Source: Erinaceus europaeus | Lineage: Eukaryota > Chordata > Mammalia > Eulipotyphla > Erinaceidae | Assembly: GCF_950295315.1 (NCBI RefSeq) | Contig: NC_080165.1 | Location: forward strand, 6,015,789-6,079,788 | DNA: 64,000 nucleotides | Direction of reading: 5' to 3' | Shown here: positions 41,754 to 53,061 of the stretch, one piece after another | How positions within the stretch are numbered: the first letter of the stretch is position 1 | Layout: each line of letters starts with the position of its first letter | Translations under genes and position numbers: made by a program | The notes under the pieces: model-generated | What the model saw: only the letters and a program-made list of their open reading frames with translations | Told to the model about the DNA's origin: nothing | Databases searched by the model: none

Positions 41754-42594
41754 CCGACTTGTCTATTCTTCAGTCTGAGTTGACCACGGCTCTTCTATTG
41801 CAATTTATATTTGTTACTCTAAATAGATAAATAGCTTTATAATATCTCAATTCAGAGAGAATTCTTGGGTTGAGAAACTAACCAAGTTCCTTGCTCAGAA
41901 CCTAGTTCTTTTTTAACCTGATATCTCAAAGCAAACATGTGGAGTGCTAACATATTTATTTGGTGAATGTCTGTCTACTTGAATAACCAAGATTACTTAC
42001 TACTCAGGTTGGCTGGTTGTAGGAAAAGGAGGAAGAGGAGGACTAGGTCATCGTAGACGACTACTTCCTAAAGAAGAAAATGCTTTTCTGTGTCCCATTT
42101 AGACATATTAATATCATTCTGTATTTAAAACAACATTGATACCTTAAAATGGAGTTCAACACCACAATACAAGTAGAAATGAAACTCCAACTTGAGTGTG
42201 CCTGTAAGTGAATGAATGGATCTGAGGTGTCCTGTAATGGTTATTACCTAATGTTGCCTCCGTCTTTCCTTTGAGGACTGGATACATTTCTTGGTTTGTT
42301 TCAAGTATGACTCGGGGGCTTTGGGAGGTGCCTTTGTGGGCAGAGTGCCTGTTTTGCCCACATCAGAACTGTAGGGAATGTTTTGAGCTTTGGCCTCACG
42401 GAAAAACACCAAGGTCAGCAGCAAAGGTGGAGATGGGTGGAATTCTCGGGGTGGTGTGGTGGTGCTTTGGTGTTTTCGTCTCTTCATCTAAAGACACAGA
42501 ATAAACTGGATCAAGGGAGCTGCAGAGCTGACTCTGTGAGCCAGGGGTTGCACATGAGCTGGGTGGGCCCTGGGTTCATCTCAGCACTGCATTA
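41754..42594. other. Unique DNA
   Basis: No repeat recognised. Overlapping open frames at 42248-42595 on both strands have no family resemblance. Confidence 0.35.
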
Positions 42595-42596
42595 AA

Positions 42597-42855
42597 AAGA
42601 GGGCACAGTGGTGCAGCGGATTGAGCACACATGGCATGAAGTGCAAGGACCCGCGCAAGGAGCCTGGCTCAAGGCCCCAGCTCCTCACAGGCGGTGAAGC
42701 AGGTCTGCAGGTGTCTGTCTTTCTCTCCCCCTCTCTGTCTTCCCCTCCTCTCTCCATTTCTCTCTGTCCTATCCAACCACAACGACATCAATAACAACAA
42801 CAGTAAAACAACAAGGGCAACAAAAAAGGAAATAAATAAATATGTTTTAAAAAAG
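42597..42855 (+). mobile_element. SINE-A with body deletion
   Basis: Head GGGCACAGTGGTGCAGCGG; CAGCTCCTCACAGGCGG shows loss of about 25 bases of the body; the tail is intact. Confidence 0.88.
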
Positions 42856-42948
42856 AATTAACCTATGGTGGTAAGATTAAATACTCTCTTCATCTAAAAC
42901 AGAGAGCTCTAGAGGATGAAGTTTGCTCGTTTTAAAATTCAAAATGAG

Positions 42949-43155
42949 GGGGCCTGATGGTGGCACACCAGGTTGAGCACACATGTTCCAGTGCACAAAG
43001 ACCAGGGTTCAAGCCCCTGGTCCCCACCTGCAGGGAGAAAGCTTCATGAGTGGTGAAGCAAAGGTTACAGGTGTCTCTCTGTCTCCCTCCCTCTCTGTCT
43101 ACCCTTTCTCTCAATAACTGGCTGCGTCTATCCAATAAATCAAGATATTAAAAAT
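42949..43155 (+). mobile_element. SINE-B, full length
   Basis: GGGGCCTGATGGTGGCACACC to TATCCAATAAATCAAGAT. Confidence 0.9.
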
Positions 43156-43229
43156 GAGAGGAGTATAGTAATGTCTACTCATCTGAAAAGATTGATACTT
43201 GGTAGAGGAAAACCCATTTTAGTCAGCTT

Positions 43230-43365
43230 CCTTTTTTCTTTTTTAGTTGTTTCCCTGAGAGGAGGACAGAGATAGAGCAGAGCACCAGAGTGGCACTTTG
43301 GCAAATGTGACTCTGGGAACTGAACTCAGGGCCTCATGCTTCCAAGTTATTTTGTGCTGAAATTT
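43230..43365 (-). mobile_element. SINE-D
   Basis: GA-rich tail, GCACCAGAGTGGCACTTTGG and GAACTGAACTCAGGGCC. Confidence 0.6.
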
Positions 43366-43660
43366 ACACTGCTGTGGGCGTTTTCTCTTTTCTGCCACCT
43401 AGGCAGTTACAGCTCCCACTGACAGTGATCCACACTCCTAAGCATTTGCTTCTTTATTTTTGCCGTTTGACCTTAGCAGCTAAAGCATAGACAAGTCTTT
43501 TAGTCTAGCAGCAGAGGGGGGACTGGTAGAACACAGGGCTTACATACTCGAGGCCCTGAGTTGGTTCCCAGAGTTTGACTCTGCATGTGTTGAAGTGATG
43601 TTCTCATTCTCTCTCATTGATCAATGAAGAATTCAAAGAATTTGTTTACTATATATGTGT

Positions 43661-43818
43661 GTCTCCATTTTATAAAACTTACAAAAAAGAAACAGGCTGG
43701 GAGTATGGATCCACCTACCAACACCCATGTCCAGCAGAGAAGCAATTACAGAAGCCAGAACTCCCAGCCTGTTTCTTTCTTTTTTTTTTTTTTTTAAGTT
43801 TTTATAAAATGGAAACAC
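43661..43818. repeat. Foldback with an R1 core as loop
   Basis: Arm 43661-43704 (GTCTCCATTTTATAAAACTT ... GGCTGGGAGT) pairs with arm 43760-43818 apart from a longer T-run in the right arm. The loop is R1 core in plus orientation (GGATCCACCTACCAACACCC). A minus-oriented R1 begins right after. Confidence 0.8.
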
Positions 43819-44680
43819 TGACAAGACCATAGGATAAGAGGGGTACAACTCCACACAATTCCCACCACCAGAACTCCGTATCCCATCCCCTCCCCTGATA
43901 GCTTTCCTATTCTTTATCCCTCTGGGAGGATGGACCCAGGGTCATTGTGGGTTGCAGAAGGTGGAAGGTCTGGCTTCTGTAATTGCTTCCCCGCTGAACA
44001 TGGGTGTTGGCAGGTCGATCCATACTCCCAGCCTGTCTCTCTCTTTCTAGTAGAGTAGGGCTCTGGGGAGGTGGGGCTCCAGGACACATTGGTGGGGTCA
44101 TCTGTCCAGGGAAGTCCTTTTAGCATCATGGTAGCATCTGGAACCTGGTGGCTGAACAGGAGTTAAGAGAAAGCAGAGCGGGAGTCGGGCTGTAGCGCAG
44201 CGGGTTAAGTGCAGGTGGCACAAAGCACAAGGACTGGCATAAGGATCCCGGTTCGAGCCCCCGGCTCCCCACCTGCAGGGGAGTCGCTTCACAGGTGGTG
44301 AAGCAGGTCTGCAGGTGTCTATCTTTCTCTCCTCCTCTCTGTCTTCCCCTCCTCTCTCCATTTCTCTCTGTCCTATCCAACAACGACGACAACAACAATA
44401 ATAACTACAACAATAAAACAACAAGAGCAACAAAAGGAAATAAATAAATAAATAAATAAAATATTAAAAGAAAAAAGAGAAAGCAGAGCAAATTGTTGAC
44501 TAATCATGAACCTAAAGGCAAGAATATGGTGGGTGGAGATTTGGGGTCTCCGTTTTGGAAACAGCTAGTAGGACTATTTTAGGTCTATTCCAAGGGGCCC
44601 ATGACCCAACTAGTTTTTTCCTGTGCCTGACATCTAATGTCAGGTGACCTAAGCTGTTGTCTGGGGGGGCGGGGGATGGT
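43819..44680 (-). mobile_element. R1 copy, split by a SINE-A
   Basis: Antisense tail (GACAAGACCATAGGATAAG) and core to 44164, then the middle at 44490-44680. It ends at a G-rich joint with the next R1. Confidence 0.85.
44180..44474 (+). mobile_element. SINE-A inside R1, with 15-bp TSD
   Basis: Full-length SINE-A. AAGAGAAAGCAGAGC flanks it at 44165-44179 and 44475-44489. Confidence 0.95.
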
Positions 44681-45580
44681 CCGTCTTTTCCTAGTGGTGT
44701 AGGGCTCTGGAGATGTGAGGTTCTGGGACACATAGATGAGGTCGTCTGCCCAGGAAGGTCAAGCTGATGTCATGGTAGCGTCTGCAACTTGGTGGTTGAA
44801 AGGCAGTAAGATATAAAGAAAATTGTTCAATAAATGGGAACCCAAAAATAGGAATAGAGCACATGAAACTAAGGGTCTTCATGTGGAAAGAAGCTAGGAA
44901 GTCTATTTTAAGTATATTCCAAGGGGCTGATGACTTTACTAATTTTTGCCTGAGCCCAACAGCTAATATGCAGGTGGACTAGAAGATGGTGTCAGAGTTG
45001 AGAATAGAACTAGAAAGCTGAATTAGGGCAGAGAGTAGCTCCCAAATAGGAGTAAGGTATATAATTATCATTAATTGTTAACCCCATCGATCTGACCCAG
45101 GGCCCGTGTCTGTTCACATTCAGCACAGGAGCCTGTGTGCCCTCTGAGTCCCTGTCAGTCTGAGCTCACAGTCCATGGTCACAGCTGGGAACCTTCTAGG
45201 CTGCTCTCATGTCAGGACCCGTCTTCCTCCAGTGGCAGAGTAGGTTGACCCGGTCTCCCTTCAGATAGTGAGGAGTCCCCACCATTGCTGCTCTACATTC
45301 AAGGCAAGGTCCTGGAGAGGCCCACAAGAGGGTTTATGATGCTGTTCCTGATGGAGATGACCAGTGATGGTGGAGAGAGGGATCTGTTAGAGGTCTAGGC
45401 CCATCATATCTATGTGGGAATCCCAGGATTCCTTGACTGGGGCCTCAAATGATGGGGTGGCCTGGTAGTGGCCAAAAAGGTCATCATTAAAGTGTGCTGG
45501 TTTTTGCCCTTATCCAGCTTTTGTAGTCCTCACTTTTACCTGTCAAGGTTAGACTCAAAGTGATGGAGAGAAAAATGAGG
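44681..45580 (-). mobile_element. R1 copy lacking its tail, longest upstream extent
   Basis: It starts inside the R1 core (TCCGTCTTTTCCTAGTGG) and extends to GTGATGGAGAGAAAAATGAGG, the farthest upstream R1 sequence seen in the window. Same orientation as the R1 to its left. Confidence 0.78.
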
Positions 45581-46290
45581 AAGGTTTCTAGGCCTAAGTA
45601 GTAAATACTTGGTTAAGTGCTTTATGGTGTCTTCTTGAGGTCTTTCTACTTGCCTGCTGCACTTACGGAGTCTGCGTCTACTCACAGCAGACTATAGAGC
45701 ACTTTCACTTTGGCGTACATGTTTCCCGACGTATGGGTCCGTGTGCACATGCACCCTGCCCCTTGGGCCCTGGGCCGTAAACTCAGGCTGTAACTGTTAG
45801 GAAATGCACCCTTTGACATGGAACTGGGTAGGCCCTTGTGCCAGGAAAGGTCTCGGCTGATTCTTGGAGTTGGAGGGTTGGCATCTCGGGCTAGGGAATA
45901 TATCCTAAGGAGTCAATCGCACCTCCTTTATGCTTGTAATAGAGGCAGAAAGACTGGAAGAAACCACACACAATCATCTCCATTTCTATCCATTTTGTCC
46001 AAAAGGACACAATGTTGTCATTTAACATTGCTGAGTAGAATATATGTCCTTTAATTTCTTTTTTTTTTTTTTTGCGGGGGGGGGATATAAAACTCAAATG
46101 AGTGATTTTTATTCTATTATCAATGACTTCTCCCCCTTTTACTCTATTAAAGTATTCCTCGTAGGTTTTTTTTCCTTTTATTTTCATATATTTTAAATTT
46201 TTAATCAGGCAAATGAAAAGGCCTATGCCAGAGAAGCATGTGGGCCATCCAGGCAAAGATGGCTGCCCCTGTTTGGAGGCTGATGCTCAT
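45581..46290. other. Unique DNA
   Basis: Contains a T-run and G-run at about 46060-46083. Nothing else recognised. Confidence 0.35.
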
Positions 46291-46309
46291 GTCTAAAAAT
46301 GTCTTTGTT

Positions 46310-46700
46310 TGATTGGATAGAGAAAAATTGAGAGGGAAGGGGAATAGAGAGATGGAGAGAGAGAGAGAGAGAGAGACACGGGGGGGAAGAGAGAGAATGA
46401 CAGAAACACCTGAGAGAGAAACACAGAGAGAGAGAGAAAGAGAGACAGAATGACAGAGGGACATCTGAGAGAGAAGCACACACACACAGAGAGAGAAACA
46501 CACACACACACAGAAACACACACAGAGAGAAAAACAGAGAGAGAGAAACACACACACAGAGAAGGAAACACACGCATGCACACACACAGAGAGAGAGACC
46601 TGAAACACTGCTTCATTGTTCATGAAGCTTTACCTCTGCAGGTGGGAATTGGAAGTTGGAAGCTTGAACCCTGGTCCTGCCACATGTCCACTTAACCAGA
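46310..46700 (-). mobile_element. SINE-B with a 260-base minisatellite
   Basis: Antisense tail (TTTGATTGGATAGAGAAAAATTG) and body/head (CTGCTTCATTGTTCATGAAGC) are separated by a GA and CACA-rich repeat (about 46340-46600) where the normal element has about 60 bases. Confidence 0.82.
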
Positions 46701-47635
46701 TGTCTCTTGCTTTAATTTTTGTTGGTTTCTTTGTTTTTTACTTTATAGGATTACAGGCTATACTTGCACGTCACACCCACCACCAGCGATCTGTGTCCCC
46801 ACTGTCCCACCTCCCAAAGATAACATCATAGTTTTCACAAGTCTGAGAAAGTCTTGCTTTAATTTTTCATGCTTGTGATTCTTTTTTTGTCGCACTAATA
46901 TTTCAGATTTTATGTAGTCAAATTTAATTATCTTTCTTCTTTGAGATTTCTTTGACTGCTTCAAATCTCATAGAACATTATTACCCTGGTTTTCTGATCA
47001 GTATTCAGCATTACTTGTGTCACTGACTTCGCATTTTAATTCTTTGATGACCCTGAGGAATGTTATGGAGACTCCAGTAGTAAATATTCTTTCGAATCAA
47101 TTAAACCAGCCTGGTGGCTTCAAGTTTTTACTCCTTTATTATTTTTGATGGCTTCGCCTTAGAAACTTATTATATATATAATTAGTCTGTCTCAATGTTT
47201 TATTCATCTCCATTTATTTAATATTTATATTTGCAAATTTATGGTTTTATTATCTTTTGATCAGCACTAATGTCTGCTAGAAATTCTCCCACTGGTTGAG
47301 TTCTGTGTTTTTATCAATTATGAAAAAAATCATTTGCTATTTCAATTTCATTTTAAAATCACTGCCTCAGAATTTTCTTTAAAGTCTGGTGGGAGTTTTG
47401 GGCTTAGTGCAGTTTTAAAAATTTGGAAAGAATTTAAGATTTCATTAATAAGTGTTTATATGTGTTCATTCTAAAGTGGAATAGGGAGAAATATTAATGT
47501 GACTAAGAGAGAAGGGGGGAAAAAGTTAACAGGAAGGACAGAGAATTTCTGGTTACCCCAAAGCCAAAGCTGACAGCTCTGTCACTTTGCATAGTCTTTG
47601 GGTGTTCCAGAAATCCCGTTTTTGTCTTGCGTTTC
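46701..47635. other. Unique AT-rich DNA
   Basis: Some segments resemble very old L1, but not enough to call. Confidence 0.35.
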
Positions 47636-47639
47636 TCCT

Positions 47640-47765
47640 TCCCTCTTTTTCCTCTCTTCCTCCTTCCCTCTCCCCTCCTTCCCTTCTTCCTTCCTTCCTT
47701 TTTTCCTACTTTATTTCCTTCAGATAGGCAACAGGATAGCACTGGAGTTTCACCTTTGCCACTCT
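47640..47765 (-). repeat. Pyrimidine-rich repeat, copy 1
   Basis: CCTT-rich tract then TCCTACTTTATTTCCTTCAG and ACTGGAGTTTCACCTTTGCC. A related unit is at 47950-48090. Confidence 0.6.
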
Positions 47766-47949
47766 CCTTACCTCTCACTCTACTTCCTTTCCCTCCATCC
47801 TCCCTTTTCCCTTTCTTCTTCCTTTCTGCTTTAGCTTTTATCCAGTGATGCATTTTAACAAGTTGATAAGCTCTATCATACTTCACATACCCATATAGTT
47901 TTATAAAAACACTTAATGAAAAGCGAAAAATCTAATTAAACAAAAGCTA

Positions 47950-48090
47950 GGCTCTTTCTATTCCATTTCCTTCTCCCTCCTTCCCTGCCTCCCTCCTTTC
48001 TCCCCTCCCTTCTTCTCTTCCTTTTTTTCCTACTTCATTTCCTTCAGAAGGAGGGAGGCACTATAGCAGTGGAGTTTTGCCTTTGACTTT
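47950..48090 (-). repeat. Pyrimidine-rich repeat, copy 2
   Basis: TCCTACTTCATTTCCTTCAG and AGTGGAGTTTTGCCTTTGAC match the unit at 47640 in the same order. Either two copies of one SINE-D type or a local duplication. Confidence 0.6.
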
Positions 48091-48245
48091 AAAATATGTG
48101 GCCGGTTCCTTTATTATAGCCCTGCCCCTAAATGACATGTTTTGGTTTCCATTTCTTAATTTTTCTGCTTTAAGTGTTAGCTGTTAGATAGTAGATAGTA
48201 GATATTACCAGTTATTTTCTGTGTGGAAAACGGTGATTTAACTCA

Positions 48246-48570
48246 TTTTTTTTTTTAATTTTCTTTATTGGAGATTAATGGTTTACAGTTGAGAGTAAAA
48301 CACAATTGTTTGTCCATGTGTAACATTTCCCAGTTTTCCACACCACAGTTCAACCCCCACTAGGTCCTCCTCTGCCATCCTGTTCCAGGACCTGAACCCT
48401 CGCCCCACCCATCCCAGAGTCTCTTACTTTGGTGCAGTGTACCAAACCCGGTCCAAGGTCTGCTGTGTGTTTTCCCTTCTGATCTCGTTTTTCACCTTCT
48501 GCCTGTGAGTGAGATCATCCCACATTCATCCTTCTGTGTCTGCCTGACTGACCTCACTTCACATGAGATA
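48246..48570 (-). mobile_element. L1 3' end, 5'-truncated
   Basis: T-run, TTCTTTATTGGAGATTAATGG, the 3' UTR and the last part of ORF2 (ACTGACCTCACTTCACATGA). Confidence 0.85.
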
Positions 48571-48967
48571 AGTCAGAAGCAGAAGGGTTTCATGCGTGTT
48601 CACCCCTCCTCTCCAGACAGGCACTCCACCCTTCCCGCCCTGCTGCTGTCCCTCTGCTAATACAGCTGTAGTGTAGTGAGAGTAGTGAGAGTGAGAGCAT
48701 TGTTCAGTGACTGTGTTTCTGTGATCATCAAAGTGCTTATCACAACTGAGTCACATGGTACGCAACGGTTATTTTTCCATAGTAGAGATTGGTTTTTGTT
48801 ATTGTTGTTTTGTTTTCCTTGAGATTGTCTGCTTATATAAACTTATTGATATTCACACCTATGATCTCTTCATTCTCAGATTGCCTAAATCTCCTGTCAA
48901 AGAATCTCAACCCATCAGGAATTCTATCTGAAGAAAACTCTCTTATAGCCAGTTCACCTGATCTACC
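48571..48967. other. Unique DNA
   Basis: Nothing recognised. Confidence 0.35.
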
Positions 48968-48974
48968 AGTCGAC

Positions 48975-49326
48975 TCTTTTTTTTTTTTTCTGCCTCCAGG
49001 GTTATTGCTGGGCTCAGTGCCTGCACCATGAATCCACTGCTCCTGGAGGCCATTTCTTCCCCCTTTTGTTGCCATTGTTGTTGTAGCCATTATTATTGTT
49101 GTTGTTGATGTCGGTTCGTTGTTGGATAGGACAGAGAGAAATGGAGAGAGGAGGGGAAGACAGAGAAGGGGAGAGAAAGATAAACACCTGCAGACCTGCT
49201 TCACCACCTGTGGAGCGACTCCCCTGCAGGTGGGGAGCCAGCCGGGGGCTCGAACTGGGTTCCTTACACTGGTCCTTGCGCTTTGCGCCACTTGCGCTTA
49301 ACCTGCTGCGCTACCGCCCACCTCCT
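48975..49326 (-). mobile_element. SINE-A with 3' module and short TSD
   Basis: Full antisense element including the 3' module. AGTCGAC flanks it at 48968-48974 and 49327-49333. Confidence 0.92.
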
Positions 49327-49614
49327 AGTCGACCCTCTGATGAAATTCACAGTCATGGCCTTGGACTCCCCTTTGCCAGCATCCCGCATGCTCTTTGCTT
49401 CTCTCCTCCGGGGGAATCTCATGGTAGCACTCCATGTTGCGTGTTTTTATTTATTCGCTTATTTGCTTTGTTGAAATACATTTCCATGCACCTGAGAAAG
49501 AAAACAGAAAATTAAAACCTTTGAGGTGTTGTATCCCTGAAGTGTACACAAACAAAAATCGATCCTGTCTTCAGATTTGACTGAAGATTTAGCTGGGTAT
49601 AGATTTAGCTTGGT

Positions 49615-49735
49615 TGAGGGGTCCAGGAGGTGGTACAGTGAATAAGACACTAGATTCCCTGAGTAAGATCCCCATTGTCGCATGTGCCACTCTGTTTCTC
49701 TTCTCTTGCATTAATACCTAATAAAAATAAGACTT
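49615..49735 (+). mobile_element. tRNA-like SINE, unclassified
   Basis: GGTCCAGGAGGTGGTACAGTG and GAGTAAGATCCCCATTGTCG with an AATAAAAATAAG end. Confidence 0.45.
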
Positions 49736-49751
49736 TCTTTGAAAAGGGTCT

Positions 49752-49890
49752 TTGGCCTGGGGAAAGAGAATAATGGTTATGCAGAAAGCCTTTCAGAGCT
49801 GAGGGACCATGGCCCTGTGGCCCCAGGTTCAGTCTCCAGCACTACCACAAGCCAGAGCTGAGCAGTGCATGAGTATAATTAATAAATTAA
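49752..49890 (+). mobile_element. SINE-C
   Basis: AGAGAATAATGGTTATGCAG, CCAGGTTCAGTCTCCAGCAC and AGAGCTGAGCAGTGCATG. Confidence 0.85.
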
Positions 49891-50096
49891 GATGCATGAA
49901 ATAATTCTTTGGTTGAAAATACTTCACCCTCAGAAATTTAAATCCACTGCTCCATTGTTTTTTTAGTTTCTGGTTATGCTGTTTAGAACTCTAAGGTGTA
50001 ATGATTCCTAATGCTTTTCTCTCAATCTAGTTTTCCCTCTACATTGCTGCTTGGAATTTGAATAGAAAAGAAAACACCTCAAAATTATTCGTTGTA

Positions 50097-50444
50097 GGGG
50101 GTCGGGCGGTGGCGCAGTGGGTTAAGCACATGTGGCGCAAAGCGCAGGGACCGACGTAAGGATCCCGGTTCGAGCCCTGGCTCCCCACCTGCAGGGGAGT
50201 CGCTTCACAGGCGGTGAAGCAGGTCTGCAGGTGTCTGTCTTTCTCTCCCCTTCTCTGTCTTCCCCTCCTCTCTCCATTTCTCTCTGTCCTATCCAACAAC
50301 GAATTACGTCAACAAGGGCAATAATAATAATAACCACAACGAAGCTACAACAAGGGCAACAAAAGGGGGAAAAAATGGCCTCCAGGAGCGGTGGATTCAT
50401 GGTGCAGGCACCAAGCCCAGCAATAACCCTGGAGGAGGAAAAAA
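50097..50444 (+). mobile_element. SINE-A with 3' module and 16-bp TSD
   Basis: Full-length long form. AAAATTATTCGTTGTA flanks it at 50081-50096 and 50445-50460. Its tail (GAATTACGTCAACAAGGGC) is shared with the inverted copy at 51505-51805. Confidence 0.96.
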
Positions 50445-50621
50445 AAAATTATTCGTTGTATCCCTATTTCTTTAAACTTTTCTCTCCGTCTCTCTCTCTC
50501 TCTCATCTACAAAGTGGAAAGGGACCTCCCTTTTCCCTACCTATAGGATAAATGTCAATGTATTCAACAGTAGGTGAAGGAAGAAGGCTTAGAAGGTCAA
50601 GGTTCCTCATAAAAAACATTT

Positions 50622-50930
50622 ACAGTGGTAGCACTGCGGGTTAAGCACACGTGGCGCAAAGCACAAGGACCTGCCTAAGGATTCCAGTTCCAGCCCCCAG
50701 CTCCCCACCTGCAGGGGAGTCGCTTCCCAGGCGGTGAAGCAGGTCTGCAGGTGTCTGTCTTCCTCTCCCCCTCTCTGTCTTCCCCTCCTCTCTCCATTTC
50801 TCTCTGTCCTATCCAACAATGATGATATCATTAACAGCAACAGTAATAACTACAACAACAATAAAAAAAAAAAAAAAAACAAGGGCAACAAAAGGGTAAA
50901 TAAATAAATAAATAAATATAAAAGAAACCT
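50622..50930 (+). mobile_element. SINE-A, head slightly truncated
   Basis: Starts at AGTGGTAGCACTGCGGG; the tail contains a long A-run and AAAT repeats. Confidence 0.9.
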
Positions 50931-50938
50931 TTACTTAT

Positions 50939-51220
50939 GGGGCCAGGTGGTGGCACAGCAGGTTAGGTACACAATACTACCGTATACAAGAACCTGGGTC
51001 TAAGCCCCAGCTCCCCATCTTCAGGGTGGAAGCCTCGAAAGCTGTGAAGTCGTGCTTCAGATCTCTTTCTCTCTCCTTCTCTGTCTTCTTCTTCCCTCTC
51101 CGTTTCTATCTGTCCTATAAAATTTAAAAAAAAAAAAAAAAGGAAAGATGGCCACCAGGACCTATAGTGCAGCTATTGAGCCCCAGTGACCCTGGTGTCA
51201 ATAAAATAAAATTTGAAAAA
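50939..51220 (+). mobile_element. SINE-A, older, with 3' module
   Basis: GGGGCCAGGTGGTGGCACAGC head, a short body, an A-run, then 3' module (GATGGCCACCAGGACC, GACCCTGGTGTC). Confidence 0.82.
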
Positions 51221-51504
51221 TGTGTAAAAGGTAAAGAGAAACATTTATTCCCTCTCTTAACTTGGGCATCTCTCGGCCAGTCTAGCCAGAGTCTGGTCTG
51301 TTTATGCTCCAGCCAGGGAGGACAGGATAGGGTGGAGTTCTTCCTCTTTCGTATTTGCATCTGTGCATACGTGCCTGATGCAGATGTGTGCAGGTGTGTA
51401 TGTACATGGATGTATGCATTGCTGTGGCATAGCTAAAAGTCAGATTGCACTAACTACAGCGAGTAGGGGGATATCTCTAGGACAGCTAGAGAAAAAGGAG
51501 CTGG
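51221..51504. other. Unique DNA
   Basis: Nothing recognised. Confidence 0.35.
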
Positions 51505-51805
51505 ATTATATTCTGATTTTTTTTTTATTTTCCCCCCTTTTGTTGCCCTTGTTGTAGCTTCGTTGTGGTTATTATTATTGCCCTTGTTGACGTAATTCGT
51601 TGTTGGATAGGACAGAGAGAAATGGAGAGAGGAGGGGAAGACAGAGAAGGGGAGAGAAAGATAGACACCTGCAGACCTGCTTCACCGCCTGTGAAGCGAC
51701 TCCCCTGCAGGTGGGGAGCCGGGGGCTCGAACCGGGATCCTTACACTGGTCCCTGCGCTTTGCGCCACATGCGCTTAACCCACTGCGCCACCGCCCGACC
51801 CCCGG
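51505..51805 (-). mobile_element. SINE-A, inverted relative to 50097-50444
   Basis: Full antisense SINE-A without the 3' module; its tail has the same GAATTACGTCAACAAGGGC signature (reverse complement) as the copy 1.1 kb to the left. Confidence 0.92.
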
Positions 51806-52012
51806 TTTTATTTATTTTAATATATATATATATATTTATTATTGGACAGAGAAAGAGAACTTGAGAGGGCAGGGGAGGGAGATGGAGAGAGACAGAGAGA
51901 CACCTGCAACCCTGCTTCACCACTCATGAAGCTTTCCCCCTGCAGGTGGGGTCCTGGGTCCTCGTGCACTGTAATGTGCTCACTTAACCAAGTGTGCCAC
52001 CACCTGGCCCCT
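51806..52012 (-). mobile_element. SINE-B with (TA)n tail
   Basis: TTTATTTTAATATATATATATATA leads into the tail, body and head. Confidence 0.88.
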
Positions 52013-52085
52013 GATTTTTTTTTTTTTTCATGGTCATTGCTGGGACTTCACCACTCCAGACCAACTTTTTCAGTTAGAAAGAGAC
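52013..52085 (-). mobile_element. SINE-D fragment
   Basis: T-run then GGTCATTGCTGGGACTTCACC, as in other SINE-D copies. Confidence 0.5.
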
Positions 52086-52087
52086 TG

Positions 52088-52285
52088 AGGGACTGGGAGA
52101 GAGCTCCCCTGATAAAGTGCACATTTAGCCATTTACAGGGACTTGGGTTCGAAGCCCTGGCCACCACATGGGAACACCATGCAGCAGGAAGCTTCATCAC
52201 CAGTGGGGGTGATGGATGCTGTGATGTCTCAGTGTCTTGTTCTGTCTCTCATCCTCTCGGAATTTCACTCTCTAGTCTGCAAATT
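52088..52285 (+). mobile_element. SINE-B-like, diverged
   Basis: CTGGGAGAGAGCTCCCCTGATAAAGTGC head with GGGTTCGAAGCCCTGG and GGAAGCTTCATCACCAGTGG. Confidence 0.65.
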
Positions 52286-52483
52286 CTGCCAGGAAATGTG
52301 TGATCATGTGGATCCCACTGAGATTCTGGGGGTGGGGGGAGGGGCAGACAGCACAGCACAGCACTGAAGCTTCTTCCCTCAGTGTGGCAAGAGTCAGGGT
52401 CACTTCCTTGTAACACAGCCACTTTCCTAGGTGAGCTTGCTGGCTTGCCAACCCAAATCTAACTTTTTTAAAAAAGCTTCTAA

Positions 52484-52825
52484 TACTATCATGATACCAA
52501 CCTGACCTCCCTGGGCAGACGACGTCACCAGTGTGTCCTGGAGCCCCACCTCCCCAGAGCCCTGCCCCACTAGGGAAAGAGAGAGACAGGCTGGGGGTGT
52601 AGATCCACCTGTCAATGCCCATGTTCAGCGGGGAAGCAATGACAGAAGCCAGACCTTCTACCTTCTGCACCCCAAAATGACCCTGGGTCCATGCCCCCAG
52701 AGGGATAAAGAATGGGAAAGCTCCCAATGGAGGGAATGGGACATGAAACTCTGGTGGTGGAAATTGTGTGGAATTGTACCCCTGTTATCCCACAATTTTG
52801 TTGATCTTTATTAAATCACTAATTC
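52484..52825 (+). mobile_element. R1 copy, 5'-truncated
   Basis: From TACTATCATGATACCAACC to the tail TTTATTAAATCACTAATTC. Its probable TSD (AAAAAAGCTTCTAA at 52470-52483) reappears at 53062-53077, beyond an L1. Confidence 0.85.
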
Positions 52826-52833
52826 AAAAGAAG

Positions 52834-53061
52834 AAGTTGAAAAATAAGAAAACTCAAAGCAGAACTTGGACTGGAGTTGGTGTATTGCACCAAAGTAAAA
52901 GATTATTCTGGGTTGGGGAGGAGGTCCTGGAACATGATGGCAAAGGAGGACCTAGAGGGGTTGAATTGTTATGTGGACAACTGAGAAATGTTACACATGT
53001 ACCAACTACTGTATTTACTGGTGACTGTAAACCATTAATCTTCAAAAAAAAAATGTTTTTT
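52834..53061 (+). mobile_element. L1 3' end, short
   Basis: 3' UTR from CAGAACTTGGACTGGAGTTGG to the A-tail. AAAAGAAG flanks it at 52826-52833 and 53062-53069, so it sits in the right TSD of the R1 to its left. Confidence 0.82.

Noticed and set aside
46201..46623. Cys/Ser/Val-rich minus-strand frames
   Set aside because: They are translations of the CACA/GAGA minisatellite inside a SINE-B.
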